Below are positions 1 through 10,154 of a DNA stretch of 36,953 nucleotides, piece by piece. Made by a program: the position numbers and the translations under genes. Positions within the stretch are counted from its first letter, which is position 1. Each line of letters begins with the position of its first letter. The stretch spans positions 1 through 36,953 of the forward strand of contig JACPLG010000005.1 in NCBI GenBank assembly GCA_016186625.1, written 5' to 3'. This DNA is from Candidatus Levyibacteriota bacterium. GTDB lineage: Bacteria; Patescibacteriota; Microgenomatia; Levybacterales; UBA12049. The notes under the pieces are model-generated. The model ran no database searches and was not told the origin of the DNA. It worked only from the letters and a program-made list of their open reading frames with translations.

Positions 1-2
1 AA

Positions 3-854
3 AATCTTACGCCTTTAGTCCAGAAAAAAATTGTGCCAGTTGTCACCGGATTTATTGGCGCAACTAAAAATGGTAGAGTAACAACGCTTGGTCGTGGAGG
101 ATCAGATTATTCAGCCGCAATTATTGGATATTGCCTTAATGCTAGGGAAGTTCAGATTTGGACCGATGTGGATGGAGTTTTTAGCGCTGATCCGCGTCTT
201 GTAAAAAACGCCAAACAACTTCAAAGAATAACCTACAAAGAGGCGTCTGAGCTAGCAGCTTTTGGGGCAAAGGTATTGCATCCCAGAACAATACGGCCTT
301 TAATACCCGAAAATATTCCAATCGTAATTAAAAATACATTTAATCCAAGTTCAGCGGGTACTTATATTAACGGCAGAGGAAGCGGTAACCCCAGAATTGC
401 GGCTATTGCCTCAAAACCAAAGGTAACTCTAGTTAATCTCTACAGTTTGGAAATGCTTTTAAGCAAAGGATTTCTTGAGAAAATTTTTGCAGTTTTTGCG
501 AAACATAATATTTCAGTTGACTTGGTAAGTGTTTCCGAGGTAAGCGTATCTGTAACACTTGATAATAGAGAAGATTTGCAAGGAGCTTTGCAGGAATTAA
601 AAGACTTTGCAATCACTTCAACAAATCAGGTAGGAGTTATTTCTTTAATTGGAGAGAACATTTTGGAAACAGACGGAGTTTTAAAAAATGTATTTTCTAT
701 TCTCTCTTCTGCCAAAGTTCCTGTACGTATGCTCTCGCTCGGAGCCTCAGATATTAACATAAGTATTGTAACCGACCCTGTTTTTGTTTCTTCAGCTGTA
801 AATGTATTACATGATGGCATTATTTCTAAAGACAAAGAAGGGAAAATTTCATGA
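3..854 (+). CDS. lysC: Aspartate kinase, C-terminal part (truncated by window start)
   Basis: Frame stays open upstream of the listed GTG to the window edge; motifs VTGFIGATKNGRVTTLGRGGSDYSA and TDVDGVFSADPR; C-terminal ACT-like region. Confidence 0.93.
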   Translation, partial: NLTPLVQKKIVPVVTGFIGATKNGRVTTLGRGGSDYSAAIIGYCLNAREVQIWTDVDGVFSADPRLVKNAKQLQRITYKEASELAAFGAKVLHPRTIRPLIPENIPIVIKNTFNPSSAGTYINGRGSGNPRIAAIASKPKVTLVNLYSLEMLLSKGFLEKIFAVFAKHNISVDLVSVSEVSVSVTLDNREDLQGALQELKDFAITSTNQVGVISLIGENILETDGVLKNVFSILSSAKVPVRMLSLGASDINISIVTDPVFVSSAVNVLHDGIISKDKEGKIS

Positions 855-1603
855 AAATTGCACTAGTGGGTTTCGGAAAAATGGGACGTGAGCTCGAAGA
901 TGTTATTGTTCAGAGCGGGGTTCATCAAATAATCTCCATAAGTTACAAAAACAGAAATGACAAAATAGACATAGATGGGTTAAAAGAATCGGACGTAGTC
1001 ATTGATTTCACCTCTCCGGAAATTATTTTCTCAACTATCAAAACAGTCATCGGATTAGGAAAACCCATGGTTGTTGGGACAACAGGCTGGTATGACAAAA
1101 TGCCCCAAGTAGAAAGAATCGTCAAAAAAAATAAAGGTAGTTTAATTTATGGCCAAAATTTCTCAATTGGCGCAAACATTTTTTTCTCTATAATTTCATT
1201 TGCCAGTGCGCTTATAGGTAAATACGAAGATTATGATGTTTTTGGAATCGAAACTCATCACAGCGGTAAAAAAGATAGTCCATCTGGAACTGCACGAAAG
1301 CTGGCGGAAATAATTATAAAGAATTATCCCAAGAAAACCACATTACAGGTGGAAAAACTTGATAGACAGATAAGAGCGGAAGAACTCCACTTTGCTTCTA
1401 TCCGCGGAGGAAGAAATTTTGGGATGCATGAAATTGTCTTTGACAGCCCGGCGGACGAGATAAGACTATCCCACCAGGCTTGGGGCAGAAAGGGTTTTGC
1501 CTTGGGAGCAATTAATGCAGCAGAGTTTATCAAAGGCAAAAAAGGATTTTATAATTTTAATGAAATTTTTGCTAATCAGAATAGAAAAGGAGGTGATAAA
1601 TAA
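851..1603 (+). CDS. dapB: 4-hydroxy-tetrahydrodipicolinate reductase
   Basis: N-terminal GFGKMGRE, VVGTTGW, ETHHSGKKDSPSGTA motifs; ATGA overlap with lysC. Confidence 0.93.
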   Translation: MKIALVGFGKMGRELEDVIVQSGVHQIISISYKNRNDKIDIDGLKESDVVIDFTSPEIIFSTIKTVIGLGKPMVVGTTGWYDKMPQVERIVKKNKGSLIYGQNFSIGANIFFSIISFASALIGKYEDYDVFGIETHHSGKKDSPSGTARKLAEIIIKNYPKKTTLQVEKLDRQIRAEELHFASIRGGRNFGMHEIVFDSPADEIRLSHQAWGRKGFALGAINAAEFIKGKKGFYNFNEIFANQNRKGGDK

Positions 1604-2487
1604 TGAAAAAATTTAGCGGTGCCATAACAGCTATTGTAACGCCTTTTAAAAAAGACGGCTCAATTGACGTTGGGGCTCTTAGAAATCTGGTTAAATTTCA
1701 AATAAATAGTGGAATAAACGGTATTGTCCCGTGCGGTTCAACCGGAGAAGCAGCAACTATGAATGCGGATGATTATCAATTGGTGGTTAGGACGGTTGTT
1801 GAGGAGGCAAAAGGCAGAGTGCCTATTATAGCAGGAGCAGGAAGTAATGATACAGCAAAAGCTATTAAACTTTCACAGCTTGCAAAAGAAGCAGGCGCAG
1901 ATGCTCTTTTACATGTAACTCCTTTTTATAACAAACCAACAATAAATGGTCTCGTAGCTCATTACAGCGCAATTGCTAATGCTGTAGATATGCCAATAGT
2001 TTTATATAATGTTCCGGGAAGAACTGGGCTAAATGCTACGGCAACAACAACAATTAGAATTGCAAAAGAAGTTCCGCAAGTTGTAGCTGTAAAAGAAGCA
2101 TCAGGAGATATTTCACAAATGGCCGATATTATTAGGGGAAGCTCTGCCTCTTTTAGCGTTCTTTCTGGTGATGATAGCCTTACACTTCCTTTGTTGAGTT
2201 TGGGAGGGGATGGTTGTATTTCTGTTGTTTCAAACGAAGTTCCAAAAAGGTTTACACAACTAGTCTCCTATGGACTTGAAGGCAATTTCAAACAAGCAAG
2301 GCGTTTGCATTACCAACTTTTGGATTTAATGAATGCTAACTTTATTGAGACCAACCCACAACCAGTTAAAACAGCGCTTTATATGATGGGCAAAATTCAA
2401 GAAGTCTTTAGACTTCCGCTTGTTCCTATGGAAGAGAAAAATAAAGAAACTCTTAGGAAAGTTTTGAAAGAGGGTGGTCTGTTATGA
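1603..2487 (+). CDS. dapA: 4-hydroxy-tetrahydrodipicolinate synthase
   Basis: GAITAIVTPF, CGSTGEAATM, YNVPGRTG, VKEASGD motifs; strong Shine-Dalgarno aggaggtgat upstream. Confidence 0.96.
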   Translation: MKKFSGAITAIVTPFKKDGSIDVGALRNLVKFQINSGINGIVPCGSTGEAATMNADDYQLVVRTVVEEAKGRVPIIAGAGSNDTAKAIKLSQLAKEAGADALLHVTPFYNKPTINGLVAHYSAIANAVDMPIVLYNVPGRTGLNATATTTIRIAKEVPQVVAVKEASGDISQMADIIRGSSASFSVLSGDDSLTLPLLSLGGDGCISVVSNEVPKRFTQLVSYGLEGNFKQARRLHYQLLDLMNANFIETNPQPVKTALYMMGKIQEVFRLPLVPMEEKNKETLRKVLKEGGLL

Positions 2488-3557
2488 GAAAAATTCCAGT
2501 CGGAATACTTGGAGCAACAGGAATGGTGGGGCAAAGGTTTGTAACTTTGCTTAAAAACCATCCGTGGTTTGAAGTTGTAATTTTGGCGGCTTCTCCGCGT
2601 TCTGCCGGCAAGACATATCAAAAAGCGGTTGGGGAAAATTGGCGGATAGATGCTCCAATGCCGGCATACTCAAAAAAAATGAAAGTTTATGCTGTTGAGA
2701 AAGACGAAGCATTTATTGCTAAAAAGGTTCGTCTGGTTTTCTGCGCTCTTGATATGGAAAAAGACGAAATCAGAGCGATTGAAGACAAATATGCCCAAAA
2801 GGGAATAGTTGTAGTTTCTAACAACTCAGCAAATCGATGGACAACGGATGTTCCAATGATTATACCGGAGATTAATCCGGATCATACTGATCTAATTAAA
2901 ATCCAGCGAAAACGTCGGGGGTGGAAAGGGCTTATTGTTGTCAAGCCGAATTGCTCTGTGCAGTCGTATATCCCGATTATCCATGCACTTCGGGAGTTTG
3001 GTCCAAGACAGCTTGAAGTAACAACTCTTCAAGCAGTATCGGGCGCTGGAAAAACTTTTACATCCTGGCCTGAAATGCTTGATAATGCTATCCCTTTTAT
3101 TTCCGCAGAAGAGGAAAAAACAGAAAAAGAACCCTTAAAGATTTTGGGGTCTTTAACAAATGAGAGTATAAAAACGAAAAATGGCTTACAAATTTCGGCA
3201 ACTTGTATTAGAGTTGCTGTTACTGATGGACATATGGTAAGCGTTGCTGCTAAATTTAAAAAAAAGCCGACTCTTGCACAAATTATTCGCTGCTTAAAGC
3301 AATACAAAAATCCAATAGCACATTTGAATTTACCCTCTTCGCCCAGTCCTTTTATTCATTATTTTGCAGAGGAAGACCGGCCACAAACAAATCTGGATCG
3401 AGACCTGGGGAACGGAATGGCTATTTCTTGCGGCAGGTTTCGGGAGGATCCAATTTTTGATTGGAAATTTGTAAGCTTGTCTCATAATACAATACGAGGT
3501 GCTGCAGGTGGGGCCATTTTAACTGCAGAATTGCTTCTTGCAAAAAAATTGATTTAG
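2484..3557 (+). CDS. asd: Aspartate-semialdehyde dehydrogenase, archaeal/fungal-like type
   Basis: GILGATGMVGQRF, VKPNCSVQSY, LQAVSGAGKT; ATGA overlap with dapA. Confidence 0.92.
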   Translation: MRKIPVGILGATGMVGQRFVTLLKNHPWFEVVILAASPRSAGKTYQKAVGENWRIDAPMPAYSKKMKVYAVEKDEAFIAKKVRLVFCALDMEKDEIRAIEDKYAQKGIVVVSNNSANRWTTDVPMIIPEINPDHTDLIKIQRKRRGWKGLIVVKPNCSVQSYIPIIHALREFGPRQLEVTTLQAVSGAGKTFTSWPEMLDNAIPFISAEEEKTEKEPLKILGSLTNESIKTKNGLQISATCIRVAVTDGHMVSVAAKFKKKPTLAQIIRCLKQYKNPIAHLNLPSSPSPFIHYFAEEDRPQTNLDRDLGNGMAISCGRFREDPIFDWKFVSLSHNTIRGAAGGAILTAELLLAKKLI

Positions 3558-3587
3558 TTTGGTATTACTAAAAAAGAAAAAACCAAA

Positions 3588-3593
3588 TATAAT
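3588..3593 (+). promoter_or_regulatory. Predicted -10 box TATAAT, 6 nt before lysK ATG (leaderless)
   Basis: TATAAT-acatat-ATG. Confidence 0.6.
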
Positions 3594-3599
3594 ACATAT

Positions 3600-5132
3600 A
3601 TGTTTTGGGCTGATAAAATTGCGAAAGAAATCATTGATAGCGGAGAATATGTACCGTACTGGGTGGATGATATGAAAACTCCCAGCGGGCGCGTTCACGT
3701 GGGTGCTCTTCGCGGTGTTGTAGTTCACGACCTTGTTTATAAAGCATTAAAAAGCAAAGGAAAGAAAGCAAAATTTACTTATGTTTTTGAAGATCACGAT
3801 CCAATGGACGATATCCCATCATATCTTCCTCGGGAGAAATTTGAAAAATACTTAGGAATGCCCTTATTTAAAATTCCATCTCCTGTTGAAGGATATGAGA
3901 ATTATGCTAGGTTTTATGCTGGGGAGTTTCAGAAAGTTTTTCGAGCAATTGGATGCGAACCGGAAATTATTTGGACCAAGGATCTTTATACAAGCGGGCG
4001 GATGAATGATTTAATAAAAGAAGTTTTAGATAAAGCTGCGGAAGTCCGAAAAATTTACGAGGAACTATATGATAAAAAAATACCTGAAAATTGGTATCCA
4101 TTCCAGCTCTATTGTCCAGCCTGCGGAAAAGTTTCAACAACCCAGGTTTTGGATTGGGATGGAGAGAATGTTACTTATGAATGCGTTGTTGACAAAGTCC
4201 CATGGGCTAAAGGATGCGGAGTAAAAGGAAAAACCTCCCCATTTAGTTCTAGCTCAGGAATTGTAGGAAAGCTGCCTTGGAAAATTGAATGGGCATGTAA
4301 ATGGAAAGTAATAGGGGTAACTATAGAGGGAGCCGGAAAAGATCACATGTCAGCTGGAGGATCCCACGACTTAGCTTCACTTATTTCTCAAAGGATCATT
4401 AATTATCCAATTCCTTATCCGATTGCCTACGAATGGTTGTTAATTGGTGGAAGAAAAATGTCTTCTTCAAGAGGAGTTGGAATTTCTGCAAAAGATATGC
4501 TTGAGATACTCCCGCCTGAGCTTATTCGTTTTCTTATGGTAAGAATCAAAGTAAACACTCAAATAAATTTCGATCCTTCTCAAAAGGATACCATCCCAAG
4601 TTTATTTGACGACTACCAAAAAGCCTACTTGGATTATAAGAAAAATCCAAAATCAGATATGGGAAGAATTTTTGAATTATCCCAGATTAGAGAAATAGAA
4701 AAACCCCCAATGGATGCCAGATTCTGGAACCTTACCCAATGGGTGCAAATGCCTAATATGAAAGATGATATAAAAAAAGAAGGGCTTGAGGAATGGGCTA
4801 AATACGCAAGAGTTTGGGTGGAGCGTTTTGCGCCAGAGGATCAAAAATTTATTGTTCAAAAAGAACTGCCAGAAGCGGTAAAACATTTATCCAATGAGCA
4901 GAAAAAGTTCCTTGCTGAATTGTCAAAGATTATAGGCGAGTACAAAAATCCAGAAGAGTTTCAGACAAAAATTTATGATTTGGGGAAAGATATAGGCCTA
5001 AAGTCATGGCAGGCATTTGAAGCAATTTATAAAGCCTTGCTCGGAAAACACCATGGCCCCAAAGCCGCGTGGCTAATACTTTCTTTGGATAAAGAGTTTG
5101 TAAAACAACGATTTGAAGAAGCCTCCAAATGA
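3600..5132 (+). CDS. lysK: Lysyl-tRNA synthetase, class I
   Basis: HVGALRG (HIGH-like) and KMSSSRG (KMSKS-like) motifs, zinc-binding CPACG; class I LysRS architecture. Confidence 0.93.
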   Translation: MFWADKIAKEIIDSGEYVPYWVDDMKTPSGRVHVGALRGVVVHDLVYKALKSKGKKAKFTYVFEDHDPMDDIPSYLPREKFEKYLGMPLFKIPSPVEGYENYARFYAGEFQKVFRAIGCEPEIIWTKDLYTSGRMNDLIKEVLDKAAEVRKIYEELYDKKIPENWYPFQLYCPACGKVSTTQVLDWDGENVTYECVVDKVPWAKGCGVKGKTSPFSSSSGIVGKLPWKIEWACKWKVIGVTIEGAGKDHMSAGGSHDLASLISQRIINYPIPYPIAYEWLLIGGRKMSSSRGVGISAKDMLEILPPELIRFLMVRIKVNTQINFDPSQKDTIPSLFDDYQKAYLDYKKNPKSDMGRIFELSQIREIEKPPMDARFWNLTQWVQMPNMKDDIKKEGLEEWAKYARVWVERFAPEDQKFIVQKELPEAVKHLSNEQKKFLAELSKIIGEYKNPEEFQTKIYDLGKDIGLKSWQAFEAIYKALLGKHHGPKAAWLILSLDKEFVKQRFEEASK

Positions 5133-5695
5133 GAAAAATTGTTTTTGTGACAGGGAATAAGTGGAAGGCAAAAGAGACTGAAGAGATTCTCAACACAAAA
5201 CTTCAAATTTCTGAAATTGAACTTCCGGAAATTCAGGAAACAGATTTGGAAAAAGTAGCGCTCCATAAACTTACTCAAGCATTCAAAATTTTAAGAAAGC
5301 CAGTAATTATTGATGATGTATCTTTTGAAGTAGAAGCCTGGAATGGTTTCCCAGGGCCACTGATTAAATGGTTATTAAAGGCTGGCGATGGTCCAAGTCT
5401 CCTTCTTAAAATGCTTGAAAAAGAAAAGAATCGGAGGGCATATGCCAGGCTTGCAATTGGGTATCATAATAGTAAAAAAGCCTACCTATTTTTAAGTAAA
5501 GTAAAAGGTTCGATATCTCATGAGATCAGAGGGGATAATGGTTTTGGCTGGGATAGGGTTTTTATACCGGATGGTTATAAGGAGACTTTTGCTGAGATGG
5601 ATCCCAAACTAAAAAATTCCATATCCCACCGAGCAATTGCCCTTAAAAAATTTAGCAATTTCCTGAATAAAGAATATAGGAGATTAAGAAAATAG
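5129..5695 (+). CDS. Non-canonical purine NTP pyrophosphatase (RdgB/HAM1 family)
   Basis: FVTGNKWKAKE, DDVSFEVEAWNGFPG, GFGWDRVFIPDG, NSISHRAIA motifs. Confidence 0.88.
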   Translation: MRKIVFVTGNKWKAKETEEILNTKLQISEIELPEIQETDLEKVALHKLTQAFKILRKPVIIDDVSFEVEAWNGFPGPLIKWLLKAGDGPSLLLKMLEKEKNRRAYARLAIGYHNSKKAYLFLSKVKGSISHEIRGDNGFGWDRVFIPDGYKETFAEMDPKLKNSISHRAIALKKFSNFLNKEYRRLRK

Positions 5696-6057
5696 TGATA
5701 AAGAGTTATAAAGATTTGATTTTTTGGCAAAGAGCTCTCGAAGTAACAAAATTAGTAATTAAACTTTGCAGAGAATTGCCGAAAGATCGAGTTTCAGTGA
5801 TACTTATTTCTCAGATCATAAGATCAAGTGCATCTGTTGGCGCTAACATTGCTGAGGGTTACGGCAGATACAAGACAAAAGAATATCCAAGATTTTTGCA
5901 AATAGCACTTGGATCAGCAAATGAGACAGAATATTGGCTTATTCTAATTAAGGATACATATCCTATCTTTGAAAAAGAGATAGACATTATTATTGAAAAG
6001 AATCTAGAAACAATAAAAATGCTTTCTGCAAGTCTTAAGACATTTAAGAATAGCTAG
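5695..6057 (+). CDS. Four helix bundle protein (23S rRNA intervening-sequence protein family)
   Basis: SYKDLIFWQRALEV...QIIRSSASVGANIAEGYGR...YPRFLQIALGSANETEYWL is typical of the family; GTG start. Confidence 0.9.
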   Translation: MIKSYKDLIFWQRALEVTKLVIKLCRELPKDRVSVILISQIIRSSASVGANIAEGYGRYKTKEYPRFLQIALGSANETEYWLILIKDTYPIFEKEIDIIIEKNLETIKMLSASLKTFKNS

Positions 6058-6120
6058 TAATGAGTTATAATTTATCTATTGACTTATCATTAAAATCTTA
6101 TAGTTCTAATTCTTAACATT

Positions 6121-7359
6121 ATGATTGATATAAAGCTCATAAGAGAAAATCCGGAAAAAATTCAAAAGGCTGCTAAGGATAAAGGAATAGAAATTGATAT
6201 CGGTCATATTCTGGAAATTGACACTAAATTCCGGGAGCTTTCTCAAAAAGTCCAGTCACTTCGGGAAGAGAGAAATAAAGCTGCTAAAGAGAAGAGTATA
6301 GAAGAAGGAAAAAGAATTAAGGAAGAGCTCCAAAAATTAGAGCCAGAATTAGAAGAACTTGAAAGAAAGTTTGCCGAAGAGTTTAATAAAATACCAAATC
6401 CTCCGCTTCCTCAAGTTCCAGTTGGAACAAGCGAGAAAGATAATATTGAAGTCAGAAAATGGGGCGAAGTTCCAAAGTTTAACTTTTCTCCCAAAGACCA
6501 TTTGGAGCTTGGGGCCTCCCTTGGAATACTTGATTTTGAGACAGGAGCAAAAGTTTCTGGGTCTCAATTCTATTTCCTTTACGGCGCCGGAGCAATTTTA
6601 GAGATTGCGCTCGTTCAGTATGCAATTGAATTACTTCACAAAGAAGGATTCATTCCAGTTATTACCCCAGATCTAGCAAAATCAAGATATTATTTAGGTA
6701 CCGGATATTCTCCAAAAGGTGATGAAGCCCAGACTTATGAGATTGATGGTGAAGATTTAGGTTTGATAGCAACAGCCGAGGTTACACTCGCAGGCAAACA
6801 TGCAGATGAAGTAATTTCGGAAAAAGATTTGCCCATAAAATATATTGGATATTCGCACTGTTTTAGAAAAGAAGCAGGAGCATATGGTAAATTCTCAAAA
6901 GGGCTTTATAGAGTACACCAATTTACAAAAGCAGAAATGTTTATTTACTGCACACCTGCGGATTCAGAAAAAATGCACCAGCACATTTTAGAAATGGAAG
7001 AAAAAATTTACCAAGGACTGGATCTTCCTTATAGAGTAGTTGAGATGTGTACGGGCGATCTTGGCGCAATGGCAGCAAGGAAATTTGATATTGAAGCTTG
7101 GATGCCCTCAAGACAAGAGTATGGAGAAGTGACTTCTACCTCAAACTGCACTGATTATCAAGCAAGAAATCTAAACATAAGATATAGAACAAAAGACGGC
7201 AGGAGTGAATTCCTTCATATGTTAAACGGGACAGCAATTGCAACATCTCGGACTCCATTGGCAATTTTGGAAAATTATCAACAGGAAGATGGTTCGGTTT
7301 TAATCCCTAAGACTCTCCAAAAGTATATGCATGGCATCAAGAAAATCGATCGAAAATAG
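6121..7359 (+). CDS. serS: Seryl-tRNA synthetase
   Basis: N-terminal coiled coil MIDIKLIRENPEKIQ; class II motifs FRKEAGAYGK and TSTSNCTDYQARNLNIRYR. Confidence 0.96.
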   Translation: MIDIKLIRENPEKIQKAAKDKGIEIDIGHILEIDTKFRELSQKVQSLREERNKAAKEKSIEEGKRIKEELQKLEPELEELERKFAEEFNKIPNPPLPQVPVGTSEKDNIEVRKWGEVPKFNFSPKDHLELGASLGILDFETGAKVSGSQFYFLYGAGAILEIALVQYAIELLHKEGFIPVITPDLAKSRYYLGTGYSPKGDEAQTYEIDGEDLGLIATAEVTLAGKHADEVISEKDLPIKYIGYSHCFRKEAGAYGKFSKGLYRVHQFTKAEMFIYCTPADSEKMHQHILEMEEKIYQGLDLPYRVVEMCTGDLGAMAARKFDIEAWMPSRQEYGEVTSTSNCTDYQARNLNIRYRTKDGRSEFLHMLNGTAIATSRTPLAILENYQQEDGSVLIPKTLQKYMHGIKKIDRK

Positions 7360-7379
7360 CAATTTAGCCTCGCGTTTGC

Positions 7380-7385
7380 TATAAT
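7380..7385 (+). promoter_or_regulatory. Predicted -10 box TATAAT, 6 nt before secA ATG
   Basis: TATAAT-tagtcc-ATG. Confidence 0.55.
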
Positions 7386-7391
7386 TAGTCC

Positions 7392-10148
7392 ATGTTAGGA
7401 ATGCTGGGGAAGTTGTTTGACTCCAACGAAAAAGAAGTAAGAAAACTTGAGCCTCTGGTTAGGGAAATTAATTCTCTTGAAGAAAAAGTCAAAAAATTAA
7501 AGGCCTTAGATTTTTCCAAAAAGACTGCGGAATTTAAGAAGCGCACTTTGGATGGAGAGAGCTTAGACTCAATCCGGGGAGAAGCATTTGCACTGGTCAG
7601 AGAGGCAGCGAGACGTTCAATTGGCCAGCGGCACTATGATGTTCAGTTAATGGCGGGGGCAGCTCTTTCAATGGGCAAAATCGCCGAGCAAAAAACAGGA
7701 GAAGGAAAAACTCTTTCGGCCGTTCCAGCGCTATACCTGCATGCCCTGACAGGCAAAGCTGTTCATCTAGTTACTGTAAATGACTATCTTGCCCGCCGTG
7801 ATGCTGGCTGGATGGGACCTATTTTTAATTTGTTAGGGATGCAGGTTTCATCTATTATCTCCGAGCAATCTTTTATCTATGATCCTAAGTTTAATAATCC
7901 GCAAGCTAACGATTTCCGTTTGTCTCATTTAAAACCAATTAGCAGAAAAGAGGCTTATCAGGCCGATATAGTTTATGGTATCAATTCTGAGTTTGGCTTT
8001 GACTATCTTAGGGACAACATGGCCCAAAGTTTTGAACAAGTAGCCCAGCGTGGTTATTACTTTGGAGTAGTTGATGAGGTAGACTCCGTACTTATTGATG
8101 AAGCAAGAACTCCACATATAATTTCAGCACCGGATGAGACCCCAACAAATAAATATTACGAATATGCAAAGTTAGTTGATAAACTTTCTTCAGATATTGA
8201 CTATAAAATTGATGAAAAATTGCATACAGCCCATCTCACAGATCACGGTCTTGGTAAGATAGAAAAACTTTTTGGAATACAAAATATATACGAAAAAGAT
8301 TTTGATACAGTTTATCATATTGAGGCTGCCTTGAAAGCAAGAACTCTCTTCCATAAAGAAAAAGAATACATAGTTAAAGACGGAGAGGTGATTTTGGTTG
8401 ACGAATTTACGGGGCGATTAATGCAAGGTCGAAGACTCTCTGAAGGACTCCATCAAGCAATAGAAGCAAAAGAGGGAGTAGCAATTCAGAGAGAAAGCAA
8501 AACCCTGGCAACGGTTTCCCTTCAAAATTACTTCAGGATGTATGAGCGCTTGGCCGGAATGACAGGAACCGCAGTGACAGAAGCGCAAGAATTTCACAAA
8601 ATTTATAATCTTGATGTTGTAGCAATTCCTACAAATAAACCAACAAAAAGAGAGGATTTTTCAGATGCTATTTATAAAACAGGTCGCGCTAAGTTTTCGG
8701 CTGTAGCAGCCGAGATTGAGGGAGCACATAAAAGAGGCCAACCGGTTTTAGTGGGTACTACGTCCATTGAAAGGAACGAGATTTTATCCCAGCTTTTAAG
8801 AAGAAAGGGAATAAAACATGAGCTACTTAATGCTAAAAATCACGTTCGGGAAGCAGAAATTATTGCAAAAGCCGGAGAAAAGGGAGCTGTTACTGTGGCA
8901 ACAAATATGGCGGGACGCGGTGTTGACATTATCCTTGGTGGAGAAACACCGGTAAATGAGGATGGAACTGAGAAAAGAGGTACGAAGGAGTGGGAAGTGT
9001 GGGAGAAAAGACATAAAGAAGTTGTTGATCTGGGTGGGTTATATGTTATTGGGACCGAACGCCACGAGTCAAGAAGAATAGATAATCAATTGAGGGGTCG
9101 CTCCGGGCGTCAGGGAGATCCCGGAAAATCCCATTTTTATGTTGCACTTGATGATGAAATCATGAGACTTTTTGGAGGTGATAGTATTGCAGGACTAATG
9201 ACTAAATTCAACATGCCGGAGAATATTCCCCTTGAGCATTCAATAGTAAGCCGGGCTATAGAACAAGCCCAAACCAAGGTGGAAGGGTTTAATTTTGACA
9301 GAAGAAAGCACTTAGTTGAATATGACGATGTTTTAAATAAGCAAAGGGAAATAATATATAGAAGAAGACGCGAAGTTTTAGAAGCTGCAGCGGACGAGGA
9401 GAAAAGTTCCAAAGATGAGGTTTTGGAAAACCTAAAAAACTCGATCTCTCAAATTGTCTTAGCATCGGAAGCTATCCCGGGAGATCTGAGCGGAGCAGAG
9501 AAAATAATATCTGATTTCTCAACCATTATACCTTTTGATCAGGCTTCCCAGAAAGAACTGGTAAAACAGATTGAACAAAGGCCGGAAGCAGCCTCCAGAA
9601 TCGAATTTCTTTTTGATTTAACCAAAAAGATGTATGAGGCGCGGGAAAAACAGGTCGGAGAAAAAATAATGCGCCAGATCGAAAATTTCGTAACCCTCTC
9701 GGTAATTGATAATCTGTGGATGGATCATTTGGATGTTGTTGATAATCTTAGGGAAGGAATTGGCCTTAGAGCTTATGGGCAGAAAGATCCATTGGTAGAA
9801 TACAAAAATGAAGCATTCAGAATGTTTGAGACTTTAGTTAATGGAATTGATGATGAAATTGCTCATAGAATATTTAGAATTCAAGTTGCTACGCCTGAAC
9901 ACCAACATGTGCATATTACAGAAAGCCCGGCAGGAGAAGAGATCGGCGCTGACGAAGCGCCTAAGCGGCAAATAGCAGACAGGCCACAGACTACAGCAAA
10001 AAACCCGATTGCTCCGAGTTTAGGTTTGGATACCCCTGCCGTAGTCGGTAGTCCGTCAGCTGTAAGCGGTAAAAAGAAGATTGGCCGCAATGACCCCTGT
10101 TGGTGCGAAAGCGGAAAAAAATACAAAAAATGCCACTATCCAAATTAG
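7392..10148 (+). CDS. secA: Preprotein translocase subunit SecA
   Basis: GEGKTLSAVPALYL, VDEVDSVLIDEARTP, TNMAGRGVDIILGG, C-terminal SEC-C zinc motif CWCESGKKYKKCH. Confidence 0.97.
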   Translation: MLGMLGKLFDSNEKEVRKLEPLVREINSLEEKVKKLKALDFSKKTAEFKKRTLDGESLDSIRGEAFALVREAARRSIGQRHYDVQLMAGAALSMGKIAEQKTGEGKTLSAVPALYLHALTGKAVHLVTVNDYLARRDAGWMGPIFNLLGMQVSSIISEQSFIYDPKFNNPQANDFRLSHLKPISRKEAYQADIVYGINSEFGFDYLRDNMAQSFEQVAQRGYYFGVVDEVDSVLIDEARTPHIISAPDETPTNKYYEYAKLVDKLSSDIDYKIDEKLHTAHLTDHGLGKIEKLFGIQNIYEKDFDTVYHIEAALKARTLFHKEKEYIVKDGEVILVDEFTGRLMQGRRLSEGLHQAIEAKEGVAIQRESKTLATVSLQNYFRMYERLAGMTGTAVTEAQEFHKIYNLDVVAIPTNKPTKREDFSDAIYKTGRAKFSAVAAEIEGAHKRGQPVLVGTTSIERNEILSQLLRRKGIKHELLNAKNHVREAEIIAKAGEKGAVTVATNMAGRGVDIILGGETPVNEDGTEKRGTKEWEVWEKRHKEVVDLGGLYVIGTERHESRRIDNQLRGRSGRQGDPGKSHFYVALDDEIMRLFGGDSIAGLMTKFNMPENIPLEHSIVSRAIEQAQTKVEGFNFDRRKHLVEYDDVLNKQREIIYRRRREVLEAAADEEKSSKDEVLENLKNSISQIVLASEAIPGDLSGAEKIISDFSTIIPFDQASQKELVKQIEQRPEAASRIEFLFDLTKKMYEAREKQVGEKIMRQIENFVTLSVIDNLWMDHLDVVDNLREGIGLRAYGQKDPLVEYKNEAFRMFETLVNGIDDEIAHRIFRIQVATPEHQHVHITESPAGEEIGADEAPKRQIADRPQTTAKNPIAPSLGLDTPAVVGSPSAVSGKKKIGRNDPCWCESGKKYKKCHYPN

Positions 10149-10154
10149 CTGTTG

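Noticed and set aside
5695-6057. Four-helix-bundle gene as a sign of an rRNA intervening sequence
   Set aside because: The family is widespread as free-standing chromosomal genes; no 23S rRNA sequence nearby
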